DNA of 5,292 bases from Pseudomonadota bacterium (lineage in GTDB: Bacteria; Pseudomonadota; Alphaproteobacteria; Rhizobiales; Hyphomicrobiaceae). The number at the start of each line of letters is the position of its first letter. Position 1 is the stretch's first letter. Positions 1-5,240 of this stretch are shown piece by piece. The stretch covers positions 1-5,292 of the forward strand of contig JAKALI010000357.1 of NCBI GenBank assembly GCA_021813195.1, written 5' to 3'. Under the pieces are notes generated by a model that was not told where the DNA came from, ran no database searches, and saw only the letters and a list, made by a program, of their open reading frames with translations. Made by a program: the position numbers and the translations under genes.

Positions 1-645
1 GCCTTCCCCGGCCTCTCTTACGTTTATACCGGCGGCAGCAACATCCAGGTGATCCTGGATGCGCTTTCGAACCTCACCCACGTCAATGTCCTGTCCTCGC
101 CGGAACTGCTGGTCCTCAACAACCAGACCGCCACCCTTCAGGTTGGTGATCAGGTCCCCATCGTGACGCAGCAGGCGGTCAGCACCCTCACCAGCACTGC
201 GCCCCTGGTGAACAGCGTGCAGTACCAGGGCACCGGCGTCATCCTGAAGGTGACGCCGCGCGTCAACAGCGGCGGCATGGTGATGATGGACATCAGTCAG
301 GAGGTGAGCAACGTCACCAACACCACCTCTTCCAACATCGACTCGCCTACCATCCAGCAGCGCAAGATTGCCAGTTCGGTGGCGGTCCAGGACGGCGAGA
401 CCGTCGCGCTCGGCGGGCTGATCTCCGATTCGACCACCCGGACGAAGAACGGCATTCCCTACCTGCAGCGCATCCCGCTGCTCGGCAACCTGTTCGGAGA
501 TACCGAGAACGTGGTGAACCGGACCGAACTGATGGTGCTGATCACCCCCCATGTGATCGACAATGTCGAAAAGGCCCGCGCCATCACCCGGGAACTGCAG
601 CGCAAGCTGCCGGAAGTCCAGCCGCTGCTCGATGAGACGCGCTGA
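1..645 (+). CDS. gspD: Type II secretion system secretin GspD, C-terminal part (5' end outside window)
   Basis: This is the outer-membrane secretin, which forms the multimeric channel through which folded proteins leave the periplasm. The frame is open from base 1, so only the last 214 codons are present and the real start lies upstream; the internal GTG at 49 is not a start. Visible landmarks, in order, are VNVLSSPELLVLNNQTATLQ (about residues 23-42), VGDQVPIV, then the beta-rich gate region with GTGVILKVTPRV. Next come SPTIQQRKIASSVAV and the family signature GGLISD...GIPYLQRIPLLGNLFG (about 138-164), followed by RTELMVLITPHVI. About 28 residues follow that, so the C-terminal pilotin-binding tail is short or absent. 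The stop overlaps the gspK start by 14 bases, which implies one transcript and coupled translation. Related secretins (PilQ, PulD-like, type III) share the core fold, but the adjacent gspK supports a type II assignment. Confidence 0.95.
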   Translation, partial: AFPGLSYVYTGGSNIQVILDALSNLTHVNVLSSPELLVLNNQTATLQVGDQVPIVTQQAVSTLTSTAPLVNSVQYQGTGVILKVTPRVNSGGMVMMDISQEVSNVTNTTSSNIDSPTIQQRKIASSVAVQDGETVALGGLISDSTTRTKNGIPYLQRIPLLGNLFGDTENVVNRTELMVLITPHVIDNVEKARAITRELQRKLPEVQPLLDETR

Positions 646-1501
646 ACTGGACACCAAAGAGGACACCGAGCGCGGCTGGGCGCTGGTTTCAGTGCTGTGG
701 GTGGTCCTGATCCTGTCGATGCTGGCGGCGGGCCTGGAGGCGCTGACCCTCACCGCTGCCCGGATCGAGCATCGCGCCGAGGAACGGGCGCAGATCGAGG
801 CAGCACTCGATGCCGGGGTGACGCGCGGCGTCCTGGGACTCCTCGCACCGTCCCGCGCCAATCGTTGGCCCGTCGATGGCACGTCCGAGCCCTTCACCTT
901 TGCGGGCTATGCCATGCAGGTCCGGCTCCAGGACGAGTTCGGGCGTATCGACCTCAATGCCGCCGATGAATCCGTGCTGCGGCAACTTCTTTCCGACGCG
1001 GGGCTCTCCGCCGAAGACGCCGCCGCCCTGACCGACAAGATCCTCGATTGGCGCAGCCCGGGCGATCTGCACCGCCTCCACGGCGCCACCGATGCCGATT
1101 ATGCCGCCGCTGGCTTCTCTTACCAACAGCGCCATGGCCCGTTCCAATCCGTGGAAGAATTGAAGCTGGTGCTCGGCATGACCCCGGCGCTGTTCGCCAA
1201 GATCGCACCGACGCTCACCGTCTACAACCGCCGTCCCACCATCGACCCGGCAGTGGCCCCGCGCGAGGCGCTGCTGGCCTATTACGGCGGCAATCGTGAG
1301 ACCGTGGAGCGGATGATGGCGGCGCGCCAGGCCAATGAGGCGTCCTCTCCGGCGATTCTCGATCCCTCGCTGTCGCCGTCAGGGCGCGCCTTCACCATTA
1401 CGGTCGCGTTGCAGAGCGGTATGCAGCACTTTGAGCGCCGCACCGTCGTCGAACTCACCGGCGACGACCGGCGGCCCTATCTGGTGCTGGCGTGGCGGTG
1501 A
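632..1501 (+). CDS. gspK: Type II secretion system minor pseudopilin GspK
   Basis: GspK is the largest minor pseudopilin and sits at the tip of the periplasmic pseudopilus with GspI and GspJ. I chose the ATG at 632 (289 residues) because it leaves a short charged leader of 15 residues ending in ERG, followed by a hydrophobic stretch (WALVSVLWVVLILSMLAAGL). This is a prepilin peptidase site with cleavage expected after Gly15. The fifth mature residue is Ser, not the usual Glu, as is typical for GspK. The T2SSK family core is clear: FGRIDLNAADESVLRQLL (about 103-120), then DWRSPGDLHRLHGA and GPFQSVEELKLVLGMTP (about 139-185), APTLTVY (192-198) and IDPAVAPREALLA. The length is slightly under the usual 300-330. 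The frame is open further upstream to 563, but that part lies inside gspD. gspK directly follows gspD, so the usual gspE-J genes do not lie between them. Confidence 0.94.
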   Translation: MRRAELDTKEDTERGWALVSVLWVVLILSMLAAGLEALTLTAARIEHRAEERAQIEAALDAGVTRGVLGLLAPSRANRWPVDGTSEPFTFAGYAMQVRLQDEFGRIDLNAADESVLRQLLSDAGLSAEDAAALTDKILDWRSPGDLHRLHGATDADYAAAGFSYQQRHGPFQSVEELKLVLGMTPALFAKIAPTLTVYNRRPTIDPAVAPREALLAYYGGNRETVERMMAARQANEASSPAILDPSLSPSGRAFTITVALQSGMQHFERRTVVELTGDDRRPYLVLAWR

Positions 1502-1566
1502 TCGTGCCGCTGTCTTTTGTTCGACTCCCCTGATGGAACGACGGCTACGGCGCCGGAAGCGGCCAA

Positions 1567-2508
1567 TCATGCGTCCGCATCGCTCCCACCCGCCGGACTG
1601 GCAGGATTTGCGGTCCCGGAATTCGGCGTCTGTCTGGCAAGTTCCGTTGCCAGAGCCGCAACGCCGGCCAACCCGCCCAACTGCATCGTGTCCACGGCGC
1701 TGCTGGGCACAAGGATGATGGTCGAGTTTTCCTTGAGGCCTTCGTAGAGCATATTCATGGCCCTCAAGTGAAGCGCAGTGGGATTGCCGACATAGGTCTT
1801 CGCCGCCTGTTCGAACTTCTCCGCGATCTGGCGTTCCGAATCGCCGAGGATGACTCTGGCCTGACGTTCCCGCTCCGCCTGGGCCTGCATCGACATGGCG
1901 TCCTCCAGCCCGGGAGGGATGAGGACATCCTTGACCTCGACCGAGATGACGTTGATGCCCCACGGCTCGGTACGCTCGTCGATGATCTTGCGCAGTTCGT
2001 TGCTGATCTTCTCCCGGCCTTCGAGCATCTCCGAAAGCTGCGTCTTGCCGATGACATCGCGCAAAGCCGTTTGCGCCGCCCAGCTTATGGCCGATTTATA
2101 ATCTGCAACATCCAGCGCCGCCTTTTGCGGATCCAACACCTTCCAGAACAGCACCGCATCGACGTCGACGGGCACGGTGTCCTTGGTGAGCGTCTTCTCG
2201 GCCTTGAAGGCGGTCGTGATCACGCGGATGTCGATCCAGTACGGCACCGTATCGACCACCGGGATTATGAAAAACAGCCCGGGACCCTTCATGGCAACAA
2301 ACCTGCCCAGTCGCAGAACGATGGTCCGTTCCCATTGATTTGCGATCTTGGTTGCCGAGGCAACGACGACCGCCACGACGAACGACCCGAGCGCCAAGCC
2401 AAGGGCTGCCGGACCGTCGGAGGTGGCAAGACCGGAATATGCCAAGGCCACGCCCGTGCCGAAAATCAGAAGGAAGATCAAGAGTGGGATGGCGCTGGTA
2501 TTTTTCAT
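1567..2508 (-). CDS. Slipin (stomatin-like SPFH/Band 7 membrane protein)
   Basis: This is a membrane scaffold protein of the stomatin/prohibitin superfamily. Such proteins oligomerise on the cytoplasmic membrane and organise membrane microdomains or regulate partner proteases. The 313 residues begin with two hydrophobic segments (about 5-24 and 33-52). The Band 7 domain follows, with NQWERTIVLRLGRF (57-70) and KGPGLFFIIPVVD (74-86), both diagnostic of slipins. Later come TQLSEMLEGREKI (156-168) and the signature VEVKDVLIPPGLEDAMSMQA (190-209) running into AERERQARVI, then an amphipathic, probably coiled-coil helix. The tail is rich in Gly, Ser, Pro and Ala and is probably disordered. The ATG at 2506-2508 has a G-run (GGGG, about 8-12 bases upstream) as ribosome binding site. 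It converges on gspK with about 65 bases between, and I see no clear terminator there. No NfeD partner, often encoded beside slipins, is visible. Confidence 0.95.
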   Translation of the reverse strand: MKNTSAIPLLIFLLIFGTGVALAYSGLATSDGPAALGLALGSFVVAVVVASATKIANQWERTIVLRLGRFVAMKGPGLFFIIPVVDTVPYWIDIRVITTAFKAEKTLTKDTVPVDVDAVLFWKVLDPQKAALDVADYKSAISWAAQTALRDVIGKTQLSEMLEGREKISNELRKIIDERTEPWGINVISVEVKDVLIPPGLEDAMSMQAQAERERQARVILGDSERQIAEKFEQAAKTYVGNPTALHLRAMNMLYEGLKENSTIILVPSSAVDTMQLGGLAGVAALATELARQTPNSGTANPASPAGGSDADA

Positions 2509-2550
2509 GTCGAAATCCCCCGTGATCGCAATCCAGCAAACACCAAAAGA

Positions 2551-2766
2551 TCAGCGCGGACTTCGCGCCTCGGTGAGGCCGCCCACTACCTCGGCGGATT
2601 CCGATTTGGAAGTCGCCCATTCCTCATCGAAGCCGCCGTCGGGCACTTCCGATCCGAGCTTGGACTGTACCACGGCAGCCATCCGTTGCAGAACGGATTT
2701 CATTTTGCTGAGAGGTGTGAATGGCCCGTTAGGTCGGGTCCCTAACGCAATAGATTTTTGATTCAT
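2551..2766 (-). CDS. Small hypothetical protein upstream of the slipin gene
   Basis: I do not recognise this 71-residue product. It starts MNQKSIALGTRPNGP, has an amphipathic stretch around KMKSVLQRMAAVVQSKLG (about 21-38) and an acidic, Ser-rich second half (FDEEWATSKSESAEV), and has no membrane segment or signal peptide. Support for it being real: an AGAGGG sequence sits about 10 bases before the ATG at 2764-2766, third codon positions are mostly G or C, and the frame ends 42 bases before the slipin start on the same strand, fitting a two-gene unit. Against it: the product is short, and codons 7-13 coincide with a small dyad (2727-2747), which could mean this is leader RNA. An internal ATG at codon 22 would give a 50-residue form. 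Confidence 0.42.
   Translation of the reverse strand: MNQKSIALGTRPNGPFTPLSKMKSVLQRMAAVVQSKLGSEVPDGGFDEEWATSKSESAEVVGGLTEARSPR
2727..2747. repeat. Short dyad, 7-base arms with 7-base loop
   Basis: CGTTAGG (2727-2733) and CCTAACG (2741-2747) are perfect inverted arms around a 7-base loop. On the plus strand the hairpin is followed, after a few bases, by a modest T-rich stretch (2756-2759). It lies within the first codons of the small minus-strand frame 2551-2766. It could be a weak plus-strand terminator, an operator or chance. The loop and right arm also contain GGGTCCC, the core of the repeats at 2798 and 2945. Confidence 0.35.
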
Positions 2767-2797
2767 CCGGACAGCCCTCTTGTAGGGGCCGAAGATT

Positions 2798-2820
2798 CAA
2801 CGGGCGTAGGGCTGGGTCCC
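2798..2820 (+). repeat. 23-base direct repeat, copy A
   Basis: This copy begins CAACGGGCGTAGGGCTGGG and ends in TCCC. It matches copy B at 2945-2967 at 21 of 23 positions, with differences at positions 8 and 12. The starts are 147 bases apart on the same strand. A looser resemblance continues downstream, where both copies are followed within about 20 bases by CTTCTCGC or CTTTTCTCGC. The function is unknown; a paired binding site or an old duplication scar are both possible. Confidence 0.6.
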
Positions 2821-2844
2821 TGCATCTGCTCTTTTCTCGCGCTG

Positions 2845-2872
2845 GTGTGGCATCTCAATTGGAAGACCACAC
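2845..2872. repeat. GTGTGG / CCACAC inverted repeat
   Basis: GTGTGG (2845-2850) and CCACAC (2867-2872) are perfect 6-base inverted arms around a 16-base spacer. The left arm continues as GTGTGGCAT, nine bases identical to 3871-3879 at the recombinase start region. A recombinase or repressor binding site is possible, but the arms are short enough that chance cannot be excluded. Confidence 0.35.
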
Positions 2873-2874
2873 TG

Positions 2875-2888
2875 ATCCGTGTACGGAT
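2875..2888. repeat. 14-base dyad ATCCGT-GT-ACGGAT
   Basis: Perfect 6-base arms flank a 2-base centre. The dyad lies about 110 bases upstream of the small ORF (minus strand) and next to an A7 tract. Its shape suits an operator for a dimeric regulator of the slipin unit; this is inference only. It is not followed by a T-run in the sense needed for a terminator on either strand. Confidence 0.35.
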
Positions 2889-2944
2889 GTTTGAAAAAAA
2901 CAGTTAGGTATCCGAGCGCCAGACGTGACGATTCTACACAGTAA

Positions 2945-2967
2945 CAACGGGGGTATGGCTGGGTCCC
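2945..2967 (+). repeat. 23-base direct repeat, copy B
   Basis: This copy begins CAACGGGGGTATGGCTGGG and ends in TCCC. It matches copy A at 2798-2820 at 21 of 23 positions and lies just downstream (recombinase sense) of the terminator hairpin at 2999-3027. Confidence 0.6.
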
Positions 2968-2998
2968 CTATGGCCTTCTCGCAACCGTGGACAGACAC

Positions 2999-3027
2999 AA
3001 AAAGGCCCGGTGTAAAGACATCGGGCC
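2999..3027 (-). terminator. Rho-independent terminator of the serine recombinase gene
   Basis: Read on the minus strand, a 10-base stem (GGCCCGATGT pairing with ACACCGGGCC, including one G-T pair) closes a 4-base loop and is followed directly by TTTTT (2999-3003). It begins 69 bases after the recombinase stop, so it most likely ends that transcript and insulates the small ORF/slipin unit from it. On the plus strand the hairpin is not followed by a T-run. Confidence 0.85.
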
Positions 3028-3096
3028 AATTGCAGGCCGCCGGCGAGGCTGTGAGGGGCTGTGGGCGCGTAATGCTGTCGGCGCGGACCAGCCGCA

Positions 3097-3834
3097 TTAG
3101 AGTCCCAAGCGTGCGCGAAGTCGGCGCACGCTCGTTTCGTGCCACCGCGCATCCGGGTACTTCGGGCTGCCGTCCGTATTCACCATCGCGCCCCGGCGGG
3201 TCTTGATTCCGTCCTCGTTCAGCGCCTCTGCAATCGCCGCGTCGGACAGCCCGTCTTCGACAAGCCCCTCGATAAAATCGCGTGTGTCTTCCGCGAATTC
3301 ATCGGCGCCTTTGCGCGCGCCCTTGCAGCCCGCCACATTGCCATGCTCGGCGATATAGGCCTTCAATGCACGCCCGCCGTCATAGTTGCCGAGCTTCACC
3401 CCTAGCTTTTTGGCAGCCGCCAGCGCGGCCTTCGTGCGCTCGGAAATGGCCCGGCCCTCTTCCTCGGCAAACACCGCGCGGACGCCGTTTTCGAGACGGC
3501 TGGCAGTAGGCGAATCGGCAAAGACAACCTTCAACCGCTTGTCGTCCAGCAGCTTCAACACGTCGGCGGCCCGGCGGCCCACGCGGTCCAGCTTGGCGAC
3601 GACCAAGGTACAGCGCTTGGCTTTCGCCAGCGCAATTGCCTTCCTAAGCTGCCGACGCTCATCGCTCGTGATCTTGCCGGACTCTTCCTCGGTGAACCGC
3701 TTGATGATGGTGGCACCGTGATACGCGGCGTAGCGCTCGACCTTCTCACGCTGATCGGCCAGCCCGAGCCCCGAGCGCCCCTGCTTCTCGGTCGAAACAC
3801 GATAGTAGGCCACGATTTTTGTGCCGTTTTGCAT
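3097..3834 (-). CDS. Serine recombinase, resolvase/invertase N-terminal domain family
   Basis: This site-specific DNA recombinase cuts and rejoins DNA through a serine nucleophile. From the ATG at 3832-3834 the product has 245 residues. The catalytic motif is YYRVSTEKQ (about 10-18; Arg12 and nucleophile Ser14), followed by GLGLADQ. LVVAKLDRVGRR (about 77-88) carries the conserved arginines 84 and 87. EEGRAISERTKAALAAAKK (about 125-143) is the long dimerisation/DNA-contact helix. The C-terminal part has SDAAIAEALNEDGIKTRRGA and a final RWHETSVRRLRARLG, a helix-turn-helix-like segment common in proteobacterial resolvase-type proteins. It is far shorter than large serine integrases, so resolvase or invertase activity is likelier. 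The start at 3834 puts the catalytic motif at the usual distance and has GTGGAA upstream. An in-frame ATG at 3877-3879 would add 15 residues but lacks a ribosome binding site. A terminator follows. Confidence 0.93.
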   Translation of the reverse strand: MQNGTKIVAYYRVSTEKQGRSGLGLADQREKVERYAAYHGATIIKRFTEEESGKITSDERRQLRKAIALAKAKRCTLVVAKLDRVGRRAADVLKLLDDKRLKVVFADSPTASRLENGVRAVFAEEEGRAISERTKAALAAAKKLGVKLGNYDGGRALKAYIAEHGNVAGCKGARKGADEFAEDTRDFIEGLVEDGLSDAAIAEALNEDGIKTRRGAMVNTDGSPKYPDARWHETSVRRLRARLGL

Positions 3835-3835
3835 C

Positions 3836-3877
3836 GCCACACATTCCACTCTTCGTTCGTTACTTGGATTGTGTGGC
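3836..3877. promoter_or_regulatory. 13-base inverted repeat over the recombinase start region
   Basis: The arms GCCACACATTCCA (3836-3848) and TGGATTGTGTGGC (3865-3877) are inverted copies matching at 12 of 13 positions around a 16-base spacer. The repeat ends one base before the preferred recombinase ATG (3834), so it covers the ribosome binding site. Candidate roles are an operator for autoregulation, a recombinase binding or crossover site, or an mRNA hairpin hiding the start. The sequence shows only the symmetry and its position. Confidence 0.6.
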
Positions 3878-3908
3878 ATAGATCGGCGAACAATTCGAGC
3901 GATAGTGC

Positions 3909-4118
3909 GTGGTCTGGTTAACCTCGGATGAACACCGCCGCGCGTTGCGCCAAGGCGCGCCGATCACGATGAAGCGCTCGTTTCAAATCGGTTCGAGCAA
4001 CTCCGGCACGACATTCTTCACGCTGCTCTTCGACGTGTACGCGCGACGCGTCTCCGTAGTATTCGGCGGAGATGGCTCATCAACGCGGTGCCCTGTTCGG
4101 GCGGCTTCTACCGTGTAA
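3909..4118 (+). CDS. Candidate small ORF, divergent from the recombinase; possibly a gene fragment
   Basis: This is a 69-residue frame from GTG 3909, between TAG 3903-3905 and TAA 4116-4118; I do not recognise it. The first fifty residues look protein-like: SDEHRRALRQGAPITMKRSF then SGTTFFTLLFDVYARRV, with third codon positions mostly G or C. The last residues (STRCPVRAASTV) look out of frame, as if a longer gene were interrupted near 4070. It starts 30-75 bases from the possible recombinase starts on the opposite strand, so both might share control. No clear ribosome binding site precedes the GTG. It may be real, a fragment or chance. Confidence 0.25.
   Translation: MVWLTSDEHRRALRQGAPITMKRSFQIGSSNSGTTFFTLLFDVYARRVSVVFGGDGSSTRCPVRAASTV
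4039..4051. repeat. Near-palindromic 13-mer ACGCGCGACGCGT, copy 1
   Basis: ACGCG and CGCGT are perfect inverted arms around a 3-base centre. The identical 13 bases recur at 4445-4457. Such CG-rich strings arise easily in this composition, so the evidence is the exact repetition alone. Confidence 0.35.
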
Positions 4119-4254
4119 ACCCGCCGTCCGGTGTGAACATGACCGGCATTTGGGTGTGAATAAGTAGCGAGCTACCAGGTCGTAGCAATACGGGCTGAGC
4201 GGTGCATGATGCGCCGGCGGGCGAATGGACAGTGTGCGCTGTAGATCAAGCGCT

Positions 4255-4494
4255 CTAGAAAATACCAGCGCGCACGGTATAGCGCGCGTCAAGGAAGGCC
4301 AAAGTGCCCGGTAGGCCGGAAGCAGCGCGCACCAGACCAAAGAACGCCGGGAGCGCATCGTCTCGCGAGGTAAACAAGTGAACAGCTTTGGTACTTCTGG
4401 GTGGCTCTCTTGGCGGAGCGAACCCGGGGCCGAAGGTAGTTGTGACGCGCGACGCGTTAAACAAGGGAACATCTTTTTTGAATTACGGCATCAT
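4255..4494 (-). pseudogene. Interrupted small reading frame with good start signal and early stop
   Basis: On the minus strand AAGGAAG lies about 5 bases before ATG 4492-4494, a good start signal, but codon 4 is TAA (4483-4485). Beyond it the same frame stays open for 75 codons to TAG 4255-4257. The predicted product is protein-like, for example KAVHLFTSRDDALPAFFGLV and SGLPGTLAFLDARYTVRAG, and third positions are mostly G or C. The frame starts inside the 3' end of the candidate 4457-4885, as in coupled operons. I do not recognise the product. A one-base error or mutation could explain the stop; chance remains quite possible, since a second long frame overlaps it. Confidence 0.22.
4445..4457. 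repeat. Near-palindromic 13-mer ACGCGCGACGCGT, copy 2
   Basis: Identical to 4039-4051, 406 bases away, and followed by TAAACAAGGGAAC. The AGGGAA core of that flank also appears four times in the tandem repeats at 5144-5229. Confidence 0.35.
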
Positions 4495-4885
4495 AGCTAC
4501 TTCCTTGTGTAAAACTGCGCCGAGGTGACGATAACCGACCGCACCGCCTGACACGCACTCGGTCCGGCTCGTCGCTGGCGGACGCTGCGCGGAAATGGGC
4601 CAACAGCCGACGCATCACCCGTTTTGGCACTTCGGCAAGGTCGCTCATTGACGTGTCAGTGAATTCAGTCGCTGCGACGATGGAGACGAGGTATGCCACG
4701 CGATGGGGCACGGGGCGATTTGGTGGCGGCGCGGTAGCCACGCGGGTATCGGGCGGATCGGCGCGCGCCGGAGCGTGTTGACGCCACAGGAGAGTTGAGG
4801 TGGGTGGCAGAGGGGGACTGTTTGGTAGCGCAATAGAAACGGGCATAGCTGCTGTATAGGGAAGTGGCGTGTGCAGCACACTCAC
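4457..4885 (-). CDS. Candidate ORF of unknown function, proline-rich then basic
   Basis: This is a 142-residue frame from GTG 4883-4885, with an alternative ATG at 4844-4846 giving 129 residues; I do not recognise it. The first half is rich in Pro, Ala and Thr (LPNSPPLPPTSTLL, then VATAPPPNRPVPH). The second half has a helix-like stretch SDLAEVPKRVMRRLLAHFRA followed by many arginines, and another in-frame ATG begins that stretch. No membrane segment or known motif is seen, and no clear ribosome binding site precedes either upstream start. Several other frames are open across the same DNA, so this may be spurious. If real, it would be translated just ahead of the interrupted frame 4255-4494, which it overlaps. 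Confidence 0.25.
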   Translation of the reverse strand: MSVLHTPLPYTAAMPVSIALPNSPPLPPTSTLLWRQHAPARADPPDTRVATAPPPNRPVPHRVAYLVSIVAATEFTDTSMSDLAEVPKRVMRRLLAHFRAASASDEPDRVRVRRCGRLSSPRRSFTQGSSYDAVIQKRCSLV

Positions 4886-4923
4886 CGCGCGATAACGCGA
4901 CTGTCGGGCACTCGCTCCGCTCG

Positions 4924-4940
4924 CCTGCGCTGCGCGCAGG
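4924..4940. repeat. G/C-rich hairpin, 7-base stem and 3-base loop
   Basis: CCTGCGC (4924-4930) and GCGCAGG (4934-4940) are perfect arms around TGC. No T-run follows on either strand, so it is not a typical terminator. It lies about 50 bases left of the first copy of the 34-base repeat. Confidence 0.4.
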
Positions 4941-4990
4941 TCTGGCGATCAGCCACAGCGGACAATCCGGACAACGGATCACCCACCCAA

Positions 4991-5024
4991 CTCGCAGACA
5001 CGAGGTCGTGAGACTTCGCGCTCG
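4991..5024 (+). repeat. 34-35-base direct repeat, copy 1
   Basis: This copy starts CTCGCAGACACGAGGTCGTG and ends ACTTCGCGCTCG. It matches 5241-5275 at 32 of 35 aligned positions (one single-base gap and two substitutions), with copy starts 250 bases apart. Its internal inverted arms are imperfect, unlike those of copy 2. Confidence 0.7.
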
Positions 5025-5143
5025 CCATAGCCGACGACTTGTCGCTGGTTCGCCCGGCGAAGTCGCTAATATTGGCGAGATGCCCGCCATCGATGACATT
5101 CCCGAACGTCAGCTATTGATGACATTGGTCGGGAGATTTTGGG

Positions 5144-5229
5144 AGGGAACTACTTTATACTGTACTTTAAGGGAAATTGGTTCGGACGCGTAAGGGAACT
5201 AATTTATGCTGTAGTTTAAGGGAAATTGG
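5144..5229 (+). repeat. Two tandem 37-base units (period 49) with four AGGGAA motifs
   Basis: Unit 1 (5144-5180) and unit 2 (5193-5229) match at 34 of 37 positions, separated by 12 bases. Each unit carries AGGGAAC near its start and TTTAAGGGAAATTGG at its end. This places AGGGAA at 5144, 5170, 5193 and 5219, with spacings of 26, 23 and 26. The stretch is AT-richer than the rest of the window. The period is not a multiple of three and stops fall inside, so it is not coding. Iteron-like protein binding sites, recombinase arm sites or the end of a mobile element are possible; none is proven. Confidence 0.75.
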
Positions 5230-5240
5230 ACGACCGCAGG

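Larger units (their letters stand above)
2767..3096. other. Gene-free spacer between recombinase and the slipin unit
   Basis: No convincing gene lies in these 330 bases; the open frames on both strands are short and low in complexity and match no family I know. The stretch should carry the promoter of the small ORF/slipin unit, but I could not find a convincing -35/-10 pair. It holds a duplicated 23-base motif (2798-2820 and 2945-2967), a GTGTGG/CCACAC inverted repeat (2845-2872), a 14-base dyad (2875-2888), an A7 tract (2894-2900) and the terminator of the recombinase (2999-3027). Confidence 0.6.

Noticed and set aside
689..1147. 152-codon minus-strand frame inside gspK
   Set aside because: It is antisense to an unmistakable GspK, and its own composition matches no family.
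1498..1533. GTG overlapping the gspK stop (GTGA), as if a gspL gene began there
   Set aside because: The frame ends after 11 codons (TGA 1531-1533), and no GspL-like sequence follows in any frame.
1379..1963. 194-codon minus-strand frame across the gspK/slipin junction
   Set aside because: It overlaps the slipin gene in another frame and runs antisense into gspK. The product is Gly/Arg-rich with no motif.
1768..2745. 325-codon open frame on the plus strand
   Set aside because: It lies antisense to the slipin, which has clear family motifs. The product is rich in Arg, His and Asp with no motif, typical of a shadow of a high-GC gene.
2727..2747. Integron attC-like site (GTTAGG...CCTAAC)
   Set aside because: The core sequences are in the wrong order for attC, the spacing is far too short and no integron integrase is present.
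3835..3879. Longer recombinase starting at ATG 3877-3879
   Set aside because: No ribosome binding site precedes it, and its 15 extra residues precede an N-terminus already of normal length. I keep it only as an alternative.
3981..4005. GGTTCGAGC resembling a tRNA T-arm, which could mark an integration site
   Set aside because: The bases on both sides do not pair as a T stem, and no acceptor or anticodon arm is found upstream.
4080..4472. 130-codon minus-strand frame
   Set aside because: The product is rich in Arg, Pro, Ser and Cys with no domain. It overlaps the better-looking interrupted frame 4255-4494 and has no ribosome binding site.
4665..5099. 144-codon minus-strand frame at the right end
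   Set aside because: It is Arg/Ser-rich, covers the hairpin and the first 34-base repeat, has no motif and competes with another frame.
4864..5193. 109-codon plus-strand frame at the right end
   Set aside because: Its 3' end runs through a tandem repeat whose 49-base period is not a multiple of three, and it spans a repeat copy and a hairpin, so it is probably not coding.
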